Shown: positions 16,354 through 26,168 of the stretch, one piece after another
Layout of the letters: each line of letters starts with the position of its first letter
How positions within the stretch are numbered: the first letter of the stretch is position 1
Source of the DNA: Streptomyces soli
Lineage (GTDB): Bacteria > Actinomycetota > Actinomycetes > Streptomycetales > Streptomycetaceae
DNA length: 38,040 nucleotides
Assembly (NCBI RefSeq): GCF_003999195.1
Contig: NZ_RJVR01000298.1
Location: 1-38,040 of the forward strand
Direction: 5' to 3'
Notes under the pieces: generated by a model
What the model saw: the letters and a program-made list of their open reading frames with translations, nothing else
The model's database searches: none
Told to the model about the DNA's origin: nothing
Translations under genes and position numbers: made by a program

Positions 16354-17922
16354 CTACCGCCGGCCGCCCTCCTCCACGCGCAGCGCCAGCGCCGGGCAGC
16401 GGCGCACGGCGCGCTGGGCCTGCCCTGCGAGGTGGGCCGGGACCTGGGTGCCGGCGATGTCGGGGTAGCCGTTGCGGTCGAGGCGGACGATCTCGGGGAG
16501 GATCCCGGCGCAGAGGCCGTGGCCCTTGCAGAGGGTCCAGTCGACGACGAGCCGCTGGTTGGTGGAGCCGGCGCCGCCCCTGCCGCTGGGCGACTCGGAG
16601 CCGAGCAGCGGGAGGACGCCCTTGACCGGCCGCCCGCAGCCGCCGCCCAGCACGTGCGCGGCGAGGTCGTCCGTGAAGGCGCTGATGGAGGAGAGGACGA
16701 AGCGCATGGAGCCGTCGGGGTGCTTGCACACGCCCCGGCCCTTCACTCCCATCGCCACCTTGCGCAGCTCCTCCAGCGCCGCCTGGCCGCCGCCGTTGAG
16801 GACGTCGCCGAGCAGCGCGGCCATCGCGGGCAGCCCGAGCTTGCAGGGCCCGCACTGGCCCGCCGTCTCGCCAGCGAGCCACTGGGCGACCTTCAGGGAT
16901 TCGCCGAGCGGGCACAGGCCCGGGTCCAGCGGCAGCAACGCGCCCGCGCCCAGCGTCGCCTTGTGGGCCTCCAGGCTCTCGCGGGCGATGGTCACCATGG
17001 AGGCGACCGAGGGGTCGATCCAGCCGCCGTGGTAGCCGCCGACCAGGACGCCCTGGCCGACTCCGGCGCCGCACATCTGCAGGATGTACGACATCGGGAC
17101 GCCGGTCGGGGTCTCCACGACCACCTGCCGGGGCACCGAACCCGAGACGGTCAGCATGGCGGTACCGGGCTCGCCGGCCACGCCCGTTGAGCCGTAGCGG
17201 ATCGCGCCGAGCCGTGCCCCGATGGCGAGTTGGGCGAAGGTCTCGGTGTTGGAGAAGAGCGTGGGCGCACCGTCGACGCCCGCCTCACTGGCGCTGACCT
17301 TGCGGCCGGGCGGCAGCGGGGTGCCGCCGTTGGCGGCCGAGATGATCGACGAGGACTCGCCGGACACGAAGCGCTCCGGCATCCGTACGATCCGGGCCCT
17401 GAGCGCCTTGCCGCGCCGGTCGCCGAGGCCGCGCTCGGCCATGGCGTCGCGTAAGGAGGCCTCGTTGGTGTCGCGGGTGACGGCGACGACCAGCTGCGAG
17501 GCTCCCATCACCTCGGCGGCCAGCAGCGCCCCGTCGAGCATGAGATGCGGGGCGCGTCGCAAAATCACCGCGTCCTTGCGGCAGGCGGGCTCGCCCTCGG
17601 AGCCATTGACGACGACGACCGGCCGCACGCCGGAGCGCCGCACGCTGTCGGCGACGGCGGTCAGCTTCTTGTGGAAGGGGAAGCCGGCGCCGCCCTTGCC
17701 GCGCAGGACCATCAGCTCGGCGAGGTCGATCAGTTCGCTCTCGGTCATGCCGGAGGGCATGGAGCCGTGCACCGACAGGTGGGTGACCCGGTCGAGGCGC
17801 TCGACCTCGTCGAACCCGGCGGTGACCCGGGGCAGTCCGACCGCGCGTACCTCGGGGAGGACGTCGGCGCTGGCGGTCGCGGCGCCACGGACGGCCGGGA
17901 GGTTGTCGGGGCGCGGACTCAT
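16354..17922 (-). CDS. NuoF-like flavin/iron-sulfur protein fused to a ferredoxin domain
   Basis: This 522-aa cytoplasmic redox protein has an FMN/NADH-binding 51-kDa-type domain: LRGKGGAGFP at 73-82 and NGSEGEPACRKD at 106-117. An SLBB-like stretch (about 258-285) and a 4Fe-4S-type region follow, with cysteines 357, 360 and 399. The first cysteine of the usual NuoF motif is Ala354 (ETAGQCGPCKLG). A C-terminal ferredoxin-like domain (about 455-515) has CKGHGLC and RRCPALAL (Cys465, 471, 509), typical of single-cluster 3Fe-4S ferredoxins. Start ATG 17922 has GGAGGA upstream and overlaps the previous gene's stop by 4 nt (ATGA). It probably passes electrons from NAD(P)H through flavin and Fe-S centres to its membrane partner. 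It is not part of a complex I operon here. Confidence 0.88.
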   Translation of the reverse strand: MSPRPDNLPAVRGAATASADVLPEVRAVGLPRVTAGFDEVERLDRVTHLSVHGSMPSGMTESELIDLAELMVLRGKGGAGFPFHKKLTAVADSVRRSGVRPVVVVNGSEGEPACRKDAVILRRAPHLMLDGALLAAEVMGASQLVVAVTRDTNEASLRDAMAERGLGDRRGKALRARIVRMPERFVSGESSSIISAANGGTPLPPGRKVSASEAGVDGAPTLFSNTETFAQLAIGARLGAIRYGSTGVAGEPGTAMLTVSGSVPRQVVVETPTGVPMSYILQMCGAGVGQGVLVGGYHGGWIDPSVASMVTIARESLEAHKATLGAGALLPLDPGLCPLGESLKVAQWLAGETAGQCGPCKLGLPAMAALLGDVLNGGGQAALEELRKVAMGVKGRGVCKHPDGSMRFVLSSISAFTDDLAAHVLGGGCGRPVKGVLPLLGSESPSGRGGAGSTNQRLVVDWTLCKGHGLCAGILPEIVRLDRNGYPDIAGTQVPAHLAGQAQRAVRRCPALALRVEEGGRR

Positions 17923-19025
17923 CGCTGTCCTCCGTTGTAGTACGGGCCCTGGGCCTGAGAGGGCTGCTGCCAGTTGACCGGCTGCAGGCGGGTGGCGCTC
18001 ACGTCGGCGGACTCGCCGTACGGCACCTGCGTGGGCACCTCGGTGCCGTACGCCGGCGTCTCGTAGTACTGGCCCTGGTCGGGGATCGGCGGGAGCTGCG
18101 CGATGGCGTCGGCGGGCAGCGGCTCGGCGTATACCGGAGGCAGGCCGGCCAGTGAGTCGGCGGGCGGCGCGACCGGCGGGAAGTTCGGCAGCGGGGGCAG
18201 CGGGTCGGTGTACGCGAGCGGGACGCCGTCGTTGCGGCGGGTGGGCTCGGCGCGGCGCGAACGGCCGCGGCTGCCCTGGGGGCTGAGGCCGCCGGTGCCG
18301 GAGGCGGAGGGGCGCAGCGGGAAGAGGTTCTCGCCGCGCGTGCTGCGCAGCCGTACGACCAGGGCGATCGCGACGGCGATCAGGGCGAGGACGTACACCA
18401 GGACGAACTGGGTCTTGGCCGAGCGCCCGGCGTTCAGCCCGTGCACCAGGGCCGCGCACCAGGAGGCGTACGAGGTGCAGTGCAGGATCCGCCAGCGCAC
18501 CGGGTGGCGCCGCTCGGCGAAGGCGCTGCGCAGCGCGCCGGTGACGGCGGCGAGGATCATCGTGTACGAAGCGAAGGTGCCCAGGAAGATCAGGAAGGCC
18601 TGTCCGGTGAAACCGGCCGGCAGGAAGACCTGGAACATCGTGGCGTGGCCTTCGGAGACCTTGACCGAGATGTGGACGATCAGGAAGCACACGGCGGCCA
18701 CCCCCAGCCCCCGGTGGATGCCCTGCGACATGATCCGCTGGCGCGGGCCGAGGATGATCTCGTCGGTGGAGACCAGTCCCCAGATCACGGTGGAGGTCAG
18801 GGCGACCAGGCAGAGTACGCCGACCCCGAAGTCGAGGAAGGCACGGATCTGGCCGCTGGTGCCGGCACCGAGGGCGATGAGAAGCGCGCCGACGCCGCCG
18901 ACGGCGACGAGGCGGGGCAAGCGGGCCGTGCGGAGAGCCTCGGGGAGGGTGTTGCCGCCTGGGGGATTTGACGCAAAAGGGCGGCTCCCGCGGCGGGAGT
19001 TGGAGCGTGGAGGGAGGGGGCGCAT
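17919..19025 (-). CDS. Cytochrome b-like (ferric reductase-type) membrane protein
   Basis: This 368-aa protein has about six membrane helices between residues 38 and 225, then a Pro/Tyr-rich cytoplasmic tail of about 130 residues. Four histidines sit in helices in two pairs: His104/His118 (IHRGLGV and IVHISV) and His182/His195 (LHCTSYASW and LVHGLNAG). Spacing of 13-14 residues matches ferric reductase/NADPH oxidase-type proteins that hold two b hemes across the membrane. It lacks its own FAD/NAD domain; the coupled NuoF-like gene could supply that role. ATG 19025 is preceded by TAGCGT with a 6-nt gap, so the mRNA is probably leaderless. The acceptor outside the cell is unknown. A quinone or metal reductase role is inference. 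Confidence 0.85.
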   Translation of the reverse strand: MRPLPPRSNSRRGSRPFASNPPGGNTLPEALRTARLPRLVAVGGVGALLIALGAGTSGQIRAFLDFGVGVLCLVALTSTVIWGLVSTDEIILGPRQRIMSQGIHRGLGVAAVCFLIVHISVKVSEGHATMFQVFLPAGFTGQAFLIFLGTFASYTMILAAVTGALRSAFAERRHPVRWRILHCTSYASWCAALVHGLNAGRSAKTQFVLVYVLALIAVAIALVVRLRSTRGENLFPLRPSASGTGGLSPQGSRGRSRRAEPTRRNDGVPLAYTDPLPPLPNFPPVAPPADSLAGLPPVYAEPLPADAIAQLPPIPDQGQYYETPAYGTEVPTQVPYGESADVSATRLQPVNWQQPSQAQGPYYNGGQR

Positions 19026-19031
19026 GCGCAG

Positions 19032-19037
19032 ACGCTA
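19032..19037 (-). promoter_or_regulatory. -10 box TAGCGT of the redox operon
   Basis: Read on the minus strand, TAGCGT lies 6 nt before ATG 19025. It should drive both the cytochrome b-like and the NuoF-like gene. Confidence 0.5.
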
Positions 19038-19147
19038 CGCACGGGCCACCCATGCGTGTGATGCTTTTCAGCAACCCCGGGTGTGGATCATTACGAACTG
19101 CTAACGTCGGTCTGATCGGCGTGCAGGGTTTTCCCTTAAATGTGCCT

Positions 19148-19165
19148 CCCAAGTCGCCACTTGGG
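19148..19165. promoter_or_regulatory. Palindrome CCCAAGT-N4-ACTTGGG upstream of the S53 protease
   Basis: A perfect 7-bp inverted repeat lies 82 bp before the protease ATG, in a locally AT-richer stretch. It could be an operator or a short transcript hairpin; no T run follows directly. Confidence 0.4.
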
Positions 19166-19247
19166 ACTTTCTTGGTAATTCCATTCCTCTGGCATGAACA
19201 GTTCACCGTAAGAGTGACGCCCTGACGATCGTCTCGCAGGGGGTTTG

Positions 19248-21215
19248 ATGAGCTCTTCACGCTCCAGAAAACGGCGCACCGGGCTGGCCTTGGCGGCGTC
19301 GCTGCCGCTGGTCGCCGGCGCGCTGGCGATGGGCATACCCACCGTCGCCCAGGCCGACACCGGCAGCGCGTCCCGTGACGCGCTGACCGGCACCAAGCCC
19401 GCATGGGCGACGGCCAAGGCCGACAAGGGCACCACCGCCGACTCCAGCAAGGTCTCCGCCCGGGTCTACTTCGCCGGGCGCGACGCCGCTGGGCTCGCGG
19501 CCTACGCCAAGGCCGTGTCCGACCCGAGTTCGGCTCTGTACGGCAAGTTCCTCACCGCGAAGCAGGCCGATGCCCGCTTCGGCACCACCAAGCAGCAGGT
19601 GGCCGAGGTCACGTCGTGGCTGAAGTCCTCCGGGCTGACGGTCACCGGGACCGCGTCCCACTACGTGACGGTCACCGGTGACGTCGCGGCCGCCGAGAAG
19701 GCGTTCAGCACCTCGCTGCACAACTACCAGAAGGGCAGCAAGACCTACCGCGCGCCCTCGAAGACCGCCTCCGCGCCGGCGTCCCTGAACGGCGCGGTTC
19801 TCACCGTGACCGGTCTGGACAACGCCCCGCACGTGGTCAAGCACGACGACACGACGCTGCCGGACCCGAGCGCGGTCTTCAAGAACTCCGGGCCGTTCTC
19901 CTCGTACTACGGCTCCAACACCGCCAGCAGCCTGCCGTCCGCCTATGGCTCCAAGCAGCCGTACGCGGTCAAGGGCTACACCGGCACGCAGCTGCGTGGC
20001 GCGTACGGTGCGACGGAGGGCAACACCGGTAAGGGCGTCACTGTCGCCATCACCGACGCCTTCGCCTCGCCGTACATCGCCAAGGACGCGAAGACCTACG
20101 CGGCCAAGAACGGCGATGCCGCCTACAGCAAGGGCCAGCTCACCCAGGTCCTGCCCTCCTCGTATCAGTACACCGGCGCCGACGAGTGCGACGCGGCCGG
20201 CTGGTACGGCGAGGAGACCCTCGACGTCGAGGCCGTGCACGGTGTCGCGCCGAAGGCCGACATCACCTATGTCGGTGCCTCGTCGTGCACCGACAACGAC
20301 CTGCTCGACGCGCTGAGCAAGGTCGTCGACAACCGCCTGGCCGACATCGTCACCAACTCGTGGGGCGAGGCCGAGCAGTACGACACCCCCGATCTGGCCG
20401 CCGCGTACGACCAGATCTTCCAGCAGGGCGCGGTCGAGGGCATCGGCTTCTACTTCTCCTCCGGTGACAACGGTGACGAGCTCGCCAACACCGGTGTGAA
20501 GCAGGTCGACGCCCCCGCCAACTCCCCGTGGGTCACCGCGGTCGGCGGCACCTCGCTGGCGGTCGGCAAGAGCAACACGTACAACTGGGAAACCAGCTGG
20601 GGCACCACCAAGTCGCTGCTGTCCTCGGACGGCAGCAGCTGGGCCTCGCTGCCCGGCACGTACTCGTACGGTGGTGGCGGCGGCACCAGCAAGATCTACG
20701 ACCAGCCGTTCTACCAGCGCGGCGTCGTGCCGGACTCGCTGGCCCTGGCCAACAGGGGCCACACCAAGCAGCGTGTCGTCCCGGACGTCTCGGCCGTGGG
20801 TGACCCGCAGACCGGCTTCCTGGTCGGACAGAGCCAGACCTTCCCCGACGGCTCGATCCAGTACAGCGAGTACCGCATCGGCGGCACCTCGCTCGCCTCG
20901 CCGGTCTTCGCGGCCATCCAGGCGCTGGCGCAGCAGGCGCAGGGCGGCGTGCCGATCGGCTTCGCCAACCCGTCGATCTACAACAAGTACGGCACGGCGG
21001 CGTACCACGACGTGACCGACTTCCCGCTGGGTGCGGGCAAGCGGTTCGCCGTGGTCCGGGTGGACTACGCCAACGGCTTCGACGCCAGCGGCGGCACCAT
21101 CACCTCGCTGCGCAGCCTCGGCCGGGACAGCTCGCTGTCCGCGGTCGTCGGCTACGACGACGCCACCGGCGTCGGCAGCCCGGCGAACGGCTACCTGAAG
21201 TCGTTCGCACGGTAG
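19248..21215 (+). CDS. Secreted S53-family (sedolisin/kumamolisin-type) serine protease
   Basis: This 655-aa preproprotein has a Sec signal peptide (RSRKRRTGLALAASLPLV, cleavage near AQA at 34-36). A Pro-kumamolisin propeptide follows at about 60-200, then the catalytic domain. The sedolisin catalytic residues are visible: Glu322 and Asp326 in GEETLDVEAVHG, the oxyanion Asp407 in SSGDNGD, and Ser548 in GGTSLASP. Calcium-binding acidic residues are expected near YHDVTDF and VGYDDATGVGSP at the end. These enzymes act at acidic pH on extracellular protein. ATG 19248 has GCAGGGGG just upstream. A palindrome (19148-19165) may control it, and a strong hairpin terminator ends the unit. It could supply leucine-rich peptides before leuS, but that link is speculative. 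Confidence 0.93.
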   Translation: MSSSRSRKRRTGLALAASLPLVAGALAMGIPTVAQADTGSASRDALTGTKPAWATAKADKGTTADSSKVSARVYFAGRDAAGLAAYAKAVSDPSSALYGKFLTAKQADARFGTTKQQVAEVTSWLKSSGLTVTGTASHYVTVTGDVAAAEKAFSTSLHNYQKGSKTYRAPSKTASAPASLNGAVLTVTGLDNAPHVVKHDDTTLPDPSAVFKNSGPFSSYYGSNTASSLPSAYGSKQPYAVKGYTGTQLRGAYGATEGNTGKGVTVAITDAFASPYIAKDAKTYAAKNGDAAYSKGQLTQVLPSSYQYTGADECDAAGWYGEETLDVEAVHGVAPKADITYVGASSCTDNDLLDALSKVVDNRLADIVTNSWGEAEQYDTPDLAAAYDQIFQQGAVEGIGFYFSSGDNGDELANTGVKQVDAPANSPWVTAVGGTSLAVGKSNTYNWETSWGTTKSLLSSDGSSWASLPGTYSYGGGGGTSKIYDQPFYQRGVVPDSLALANRGHTKQRVVPDVSAVGDPQTGFLVGQSQTFPDGSIQYSEYRIGGTSLASPVFAAIQALAQQAQGGVPIGFANPSIYNKYGTAAYHDVTDFPLGAGKRFAVVRVDYANGFDASGGTITSLRSLGRDSSLSAVVGYDDATGVGSPANGYLKSFAR

Positions 21216-21243
21216 GGCGGCCGTCACCACTGACGGCAGGGTC

Positions 21244-21280
21244 GGGCTCGCACCGGGGTTTCACACCTCGGTGCGGGCCC
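21244..21280 (+). terminator. Terminator of the S53 protease gene
   Basis: A 15-bp stem (21244-21258 with 21266-21280) with two G-U pairs and a 7-nt loop starts 28 nt after the stop codon. It lies just upstream of the leuS promoter. Confidence 0.75.
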
Positions 21281-21294
21281 TTCCCGCTCTGCGG

Positions 21295-21300
21295 TAACCT
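21295..21300 (+). promoter_or_regulatory. -10 box TAACCT of the leuS leader transcript
   Basis: TAACCT is followed by 6 nt and then the ATG of the leader peptide (21307). This would start leuS mRNA at the leader peptide itself. Confidence 0.55.
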
Positions 21301-21306
21301 GAGCGC

Positions 21307-21345
21307 ATGCGTGCCGTACACCTTCTGCTTAGCGAGCCGCGCTGA
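21307..21345 (+). CDS. leuS leader peptide (12 aa, Leu-Leu-Leu)
   Basis: The short ORF reads MRAVHLLLSEPR. Three consecutive leucine codons (CTT CTG CTT, 21322-21330) fall in the middle, and its stop lies inside the first hairpin of the leader. Two of the three are CUU, a rare codon in such GC-rich genomes, which would make slow decoding sensitive to leucyl-tRNA supply. It begins at a leaderless-type promoter. Together with the terminator before leuS it forms a classical attenuation layout, with leuS expression tied to leucyl-tRNA charging. Confidence 0.6.
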   Translation: MRAVHLLLSEPR

Positions 21346-21393
21346 CCAGGACCCATGTCAGTGCGGCGCCCCCTCCTGTGTGAGGGGCTTTTT
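21336..21393 (+). promoter_or_regulatory. Candidate transcription attenuator of leuS
   Basis: Two successive hairpins are visible. The first is an 11-bp stem (21336-21346 with 21357-21367, one G-U pair) whose 5' arm begins 6 nt after the Leu codons. The second is a terminator (21370-21375 with 21382-21387) followed by five T. A ribosome stalled on the Leu codons would cover the 5' arm of the first stem. I did not find a convincing alternative antiterminator pairing by eye, so the switch mechanism is unproven. Confidence 0.55.
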
Positions 21394-21463
21394 CATTTCC
21401 GCAGGCAGATGACCGCACGGACGGGCCGCAGGCCGTCATGACATCGATGGAGCACCGAGGACG

Positions 21464-24349
<2,886 letters not shown>

Positions 24350-24372
24350 CGCCCTGACGATGTAACCCTTAG

Positions 24373-24411
24373 GGGCAGGTTGGGGGTTCTCCCGGAACCC
24401 CCGGCCTGCCC
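24373..24411 (+). terminator. Terminator of leuS
   Basis: A 17-bp stem (24373-24389 with 24395-24411) with two G-U pairs and a 5-nt loop begins 23 nt after the leuS stop. Confidence 0.8.
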
Positions 24412-24455
24412 TGTGCGTTTACGGTGGACGTAGTCCACCGAGCAGAGGAGCCGTC

Positions 24456-25061
24456 GTGGAAATCGCCGTCGCCGTGATCCTGCTCCTCTTCGCCTCTTTC
24501 GTGACCCTCGGCGTCGTCGCCACGGTGAAGACGGTGCGGGCCGTGAAACGCGGGGTCGAGCGCACCGGTCTGCAGGCCCGCCGGATGGTCGAGGACACCA
24601 CGCTGCGGGCCCGTAGCTACGCCCAGCCGGGGCCGGCGGGGCAGCTCGCGGAGCTGCGGCTCTCGCTGCGCACGTCGATCGTCAGCACCCGGGAGGCGCT
24701 GGAGTCGGAGGCGGTGTCCGATCCCTCGCTCACCGAGGCCGTGGGGCTGCTGACCAGGCTTCGCGGCCACGCCAAGCAACTCGACGGCGAGCTGAGGCTG
24801 CTGGAGCGCGAGCCCGACCGTGGGCGTATCGCCGCTCGGCTCCCCGAACTCGAGGAACGTACCCGGCGCATCACCCACTCCGCGGACTCGCTGCGCTGGG
24901 CCGCCCAGGACCGCGCCCGGCAGTTCGCCGACGACGACCTCGCGGCGCTGGGCCGCGACGTCGACGTCGAGGCGGGGGCGCTGCGGCACTGGGCGCGGGA
25001 GGCCCCGGAGCAGGGCATGAAGGCCCCGGAAGCGGGCACCGAGGCGAAGCGTCTTGGCTGA
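24456..25061 (+). CDS. Single-pass membrane protein with coiled coil, unknown function
   Basis: This 201-aa protein starts at GTG 24456 with AGAGGAG 6 nt upstream. One transmembrane helix lies at residues 2-24 (EIAVAVILLLFASFVTLGVV). The rest is a long, highly charged helical region rich in Arg, Glu and Leu, with heptad-like spacing (LAELRLSLRTSIVSTREAL, LTRLRGHAKQLDGELRLLER, ARLPELEERTRRITHSADSL). It is probably a cytoplasmic coiled coil attached to the membrane. No enzymatic motif is seen. Its stop codon falls in the first (partial) unit of a 21-bp repeat array. The gene sits alone between the leuS terminator and degV. A structural or polarity-related role is possible but not supported. Confidence 0.8.
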   Translation: MEIAVAVILLLFASFVTLGVVATVKTVRAVKRGVERTGLQARRMVEDTTLRARSYAQPGPAGQLAELRLSLRTSIVSTREALESEAVSDPSLTEAVGLLTRLRGHAKQLDGELRLLEREPDRGRIAARLPELEERTRRITHSADSLRWAAQDRARQFADDDLAALGRDVDVEAGALRHWAREAPEQGMKAPEAGTEAKRLG

Positions 25062-25173
25062 TCGGGTTGGCTGATCAGGGCGGGGCCTGGGCTGATCAGG
25101 GCGGGGCCTGGGCTGATCTTGACGGGGTTTTGGCTGATCCCGGCGGAGTCTTGGGGTGATCCGGCGGGGCCGT
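25056..25173 (+). repeat. Array of five 21-bp repeats (core GGCTGATC) before degV
   Basis: A partial unit at 25056-25068 is followed by five units of exactly 21 bp starting at 25069, 25090, 25111, 25132 and 25153. Units 1 and 2 are identical and contain the palindrome CTGATCAG; units 3-5 are degenerate. The period equals two helical turns, so bound proteins would lie on the same DNA face. The array ends 25 bp before the degV -10 box. Confidence 0.85.
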
Positions 25174-25198
25174 ACTGTCCTCGGCCCCCGCCCACGGG

Positions 25199-25204
25199 TA
25201 ACCT
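25199..25204 (+). promoter_or_regulatory. -10 box TAACCT, leaderless degV
   Basis: TAACCT lies 7 nt before ATG 25212 and just downstream of the 21-bp repeat array, which would sit at about -38 to -155 relative to the start. Confidence 0.5.
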
Positions 25205-25211
25205 CCCGCAC

Positions 25212-26057
25212 ATGTCGTCCCATGTCGCTATCGTCACCGATTCCACGGCCTACCTGCCGCAGGAGGCCCTGGCCAGGCACCGGATCACCGTGGTGCCGCT
25301 CGCGGTGGTGATCGGCGACGAGGCGTTGGAAGAGGGCACCGAGGTCTCCGCCCCGGCCGTCGCGCGGGCGCTGCAGCGACGCAAACCGGTGACCACGTCC
25401 CGGCCCAGCCCTGAGGAGTTCGCCGCCGCGTACCGGGCGGCGGTGGAGGCGGGCGCCGACGCCATCGTCTCCCTGCATCTGTCGGCCGAGTTCTCCGGCA
25501 CGTACGACGCCGCGCTGTTGGCGGCGGGGGATGCTTCCGTCCCGGTGCGGGTCGTGGACACCGGGATGGTCGCGATGGCCCTGGGCTTCCCTGTGCTGAG
25601 CGCGGCGGAGGCGGGAGAGGCCGGCGGCTCCGCCGACGACATCGTGGCGGCGGCGGAGAAGCGGGCCTCGGACACGTCCGCGTACTTCTACGTCGACACC
25701 CTCGACTATCTGCGGCGCGGCGGCCGGATCGGGGCCGCGCAGGCGCTGCTGGGGTCGGCGCTGGCCGTCAAGCCGCTGCTTCAGCTGATGGAGGGCCGCA
25801 TCCAGCTCATGGAGAAGGTCCGCACCGCCTCCAAGGCCGTCGCCCGGCTGGAGGAGATCGTGGTCGAGAGGGCCGGCACGCGGCGGGTCGACATCGCCGT
25901 CCACCACCTCGCCTCCGCCGACCGCGCGGCCGTCCTCGCCGACCGGCTGCGGGAGCGTGTGCCCGGGCTGGAGAGCCTCGTGGTCAGCGAGGTCGGCGCG
26001 GTGATCGGTGCGCACACGGGGCCGGGGCTGCTGGGAGCGGTCGTCTCGCCGCACTGA
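25212..26057 (+). CDS. DegV-family (fatty acid-binding, FakB-like) protein
   Basis: This 281-aa cytoplasmic protein carries the DegV signature: VAIVTDSTAYLP at the start, PVTTSRPSPEEF near 60, SLHLSAEFSGTYDAA near 95, VDTGMVAMALGF, VDTLDYLRRGGRIGAAQALLG and VKPLLQLMEGRI. Family members hold a fatty acid and, as FakB, present it to the kinase FakA for acyl phosphate formation. No FakA gene is in the window, so the partner must be elsewhere if it exists. It starts leaderless at ATG 25212 and is preceded by the repeat array. comEA follows after 111 bp. Confidence 0.9.
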   Translation: MSSHVAIVTDSTAYLPQEALARHRITVVPLAVVIGDEALEEGTEVSAPAVARALQRRKPVTTSRPSPEEFAAAYRAAVEAGADAIVSLHLSAEFSGTYDAALLAAGDASVPVRVVDTGMVAMALGFPVLSAAEAGEAGGSADDIVAAAEKRASDTSAYFYVDTLDYLRRGGRIGAAQALLGSALAVKPLLQLMEGRIQLMEKVRTASKAVARLEEIVVERAGTRRVDIAVHHLASADRAAVLADRLRERVPGLESLVVSEVGAVIGAHTGPGLLGAVVSPH

Positions 26058-26108
26058 ACCGGGGGCCGGTGCGGGGGAGTTGTTGCCGGGAGTTATCCAG
26101 CCGTCGAG

Positions 26109-26117
26109 TTGTCCACA
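26109..26117 (+). promoter_or_regulatory. DnaA-box-like site TTGTCCACA
   Basis: The 9-mer matches the Streptomyces DnaA box. A partial match (TTATCCAGC) sits at 26093-26101. Both lie in the gap before comEA, upstream of its -10 box. Confidence 0.5.
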
Positions 26118-26155
26118 GGGGTTGGCCAAGATCATCTTTGTGGCTGGGGCTTCTC

Positions 26156-26161
26156 TAACGT
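26156..26161 (+). promoter_or_regulatory. -10 box TAACGT, leaderless comEA
   Basis: TAACGT is 7 nt before ATG 26169. It supports this ATG over an in-frame upstream start at 26109 that would lie over the DnaA-like site. Confidence 0.5.
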
Positions 26162-26168
26162 CAGCTGC

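Noticed and set aside
17923..19404. N-terminal extension of the NuoF-like protein
   Set aside because: The extra 494 codons lie antiphase to the cytochrome b-like gene; ATG 17922 has a good ribosome site and an ATGA overlap.
19257..21230. Minus-strand open frame of about 650 codons opposite the S53 protease
   Set aside because: No recognisable motif; the plus strand holds a complete sedolisin with signal peptide and catalytic residues.
25056..25173. CRISPR array
   Set aside because: Units are directly adjacent with no variable spacers and no cas genes are near, so this is a tandem repeat.
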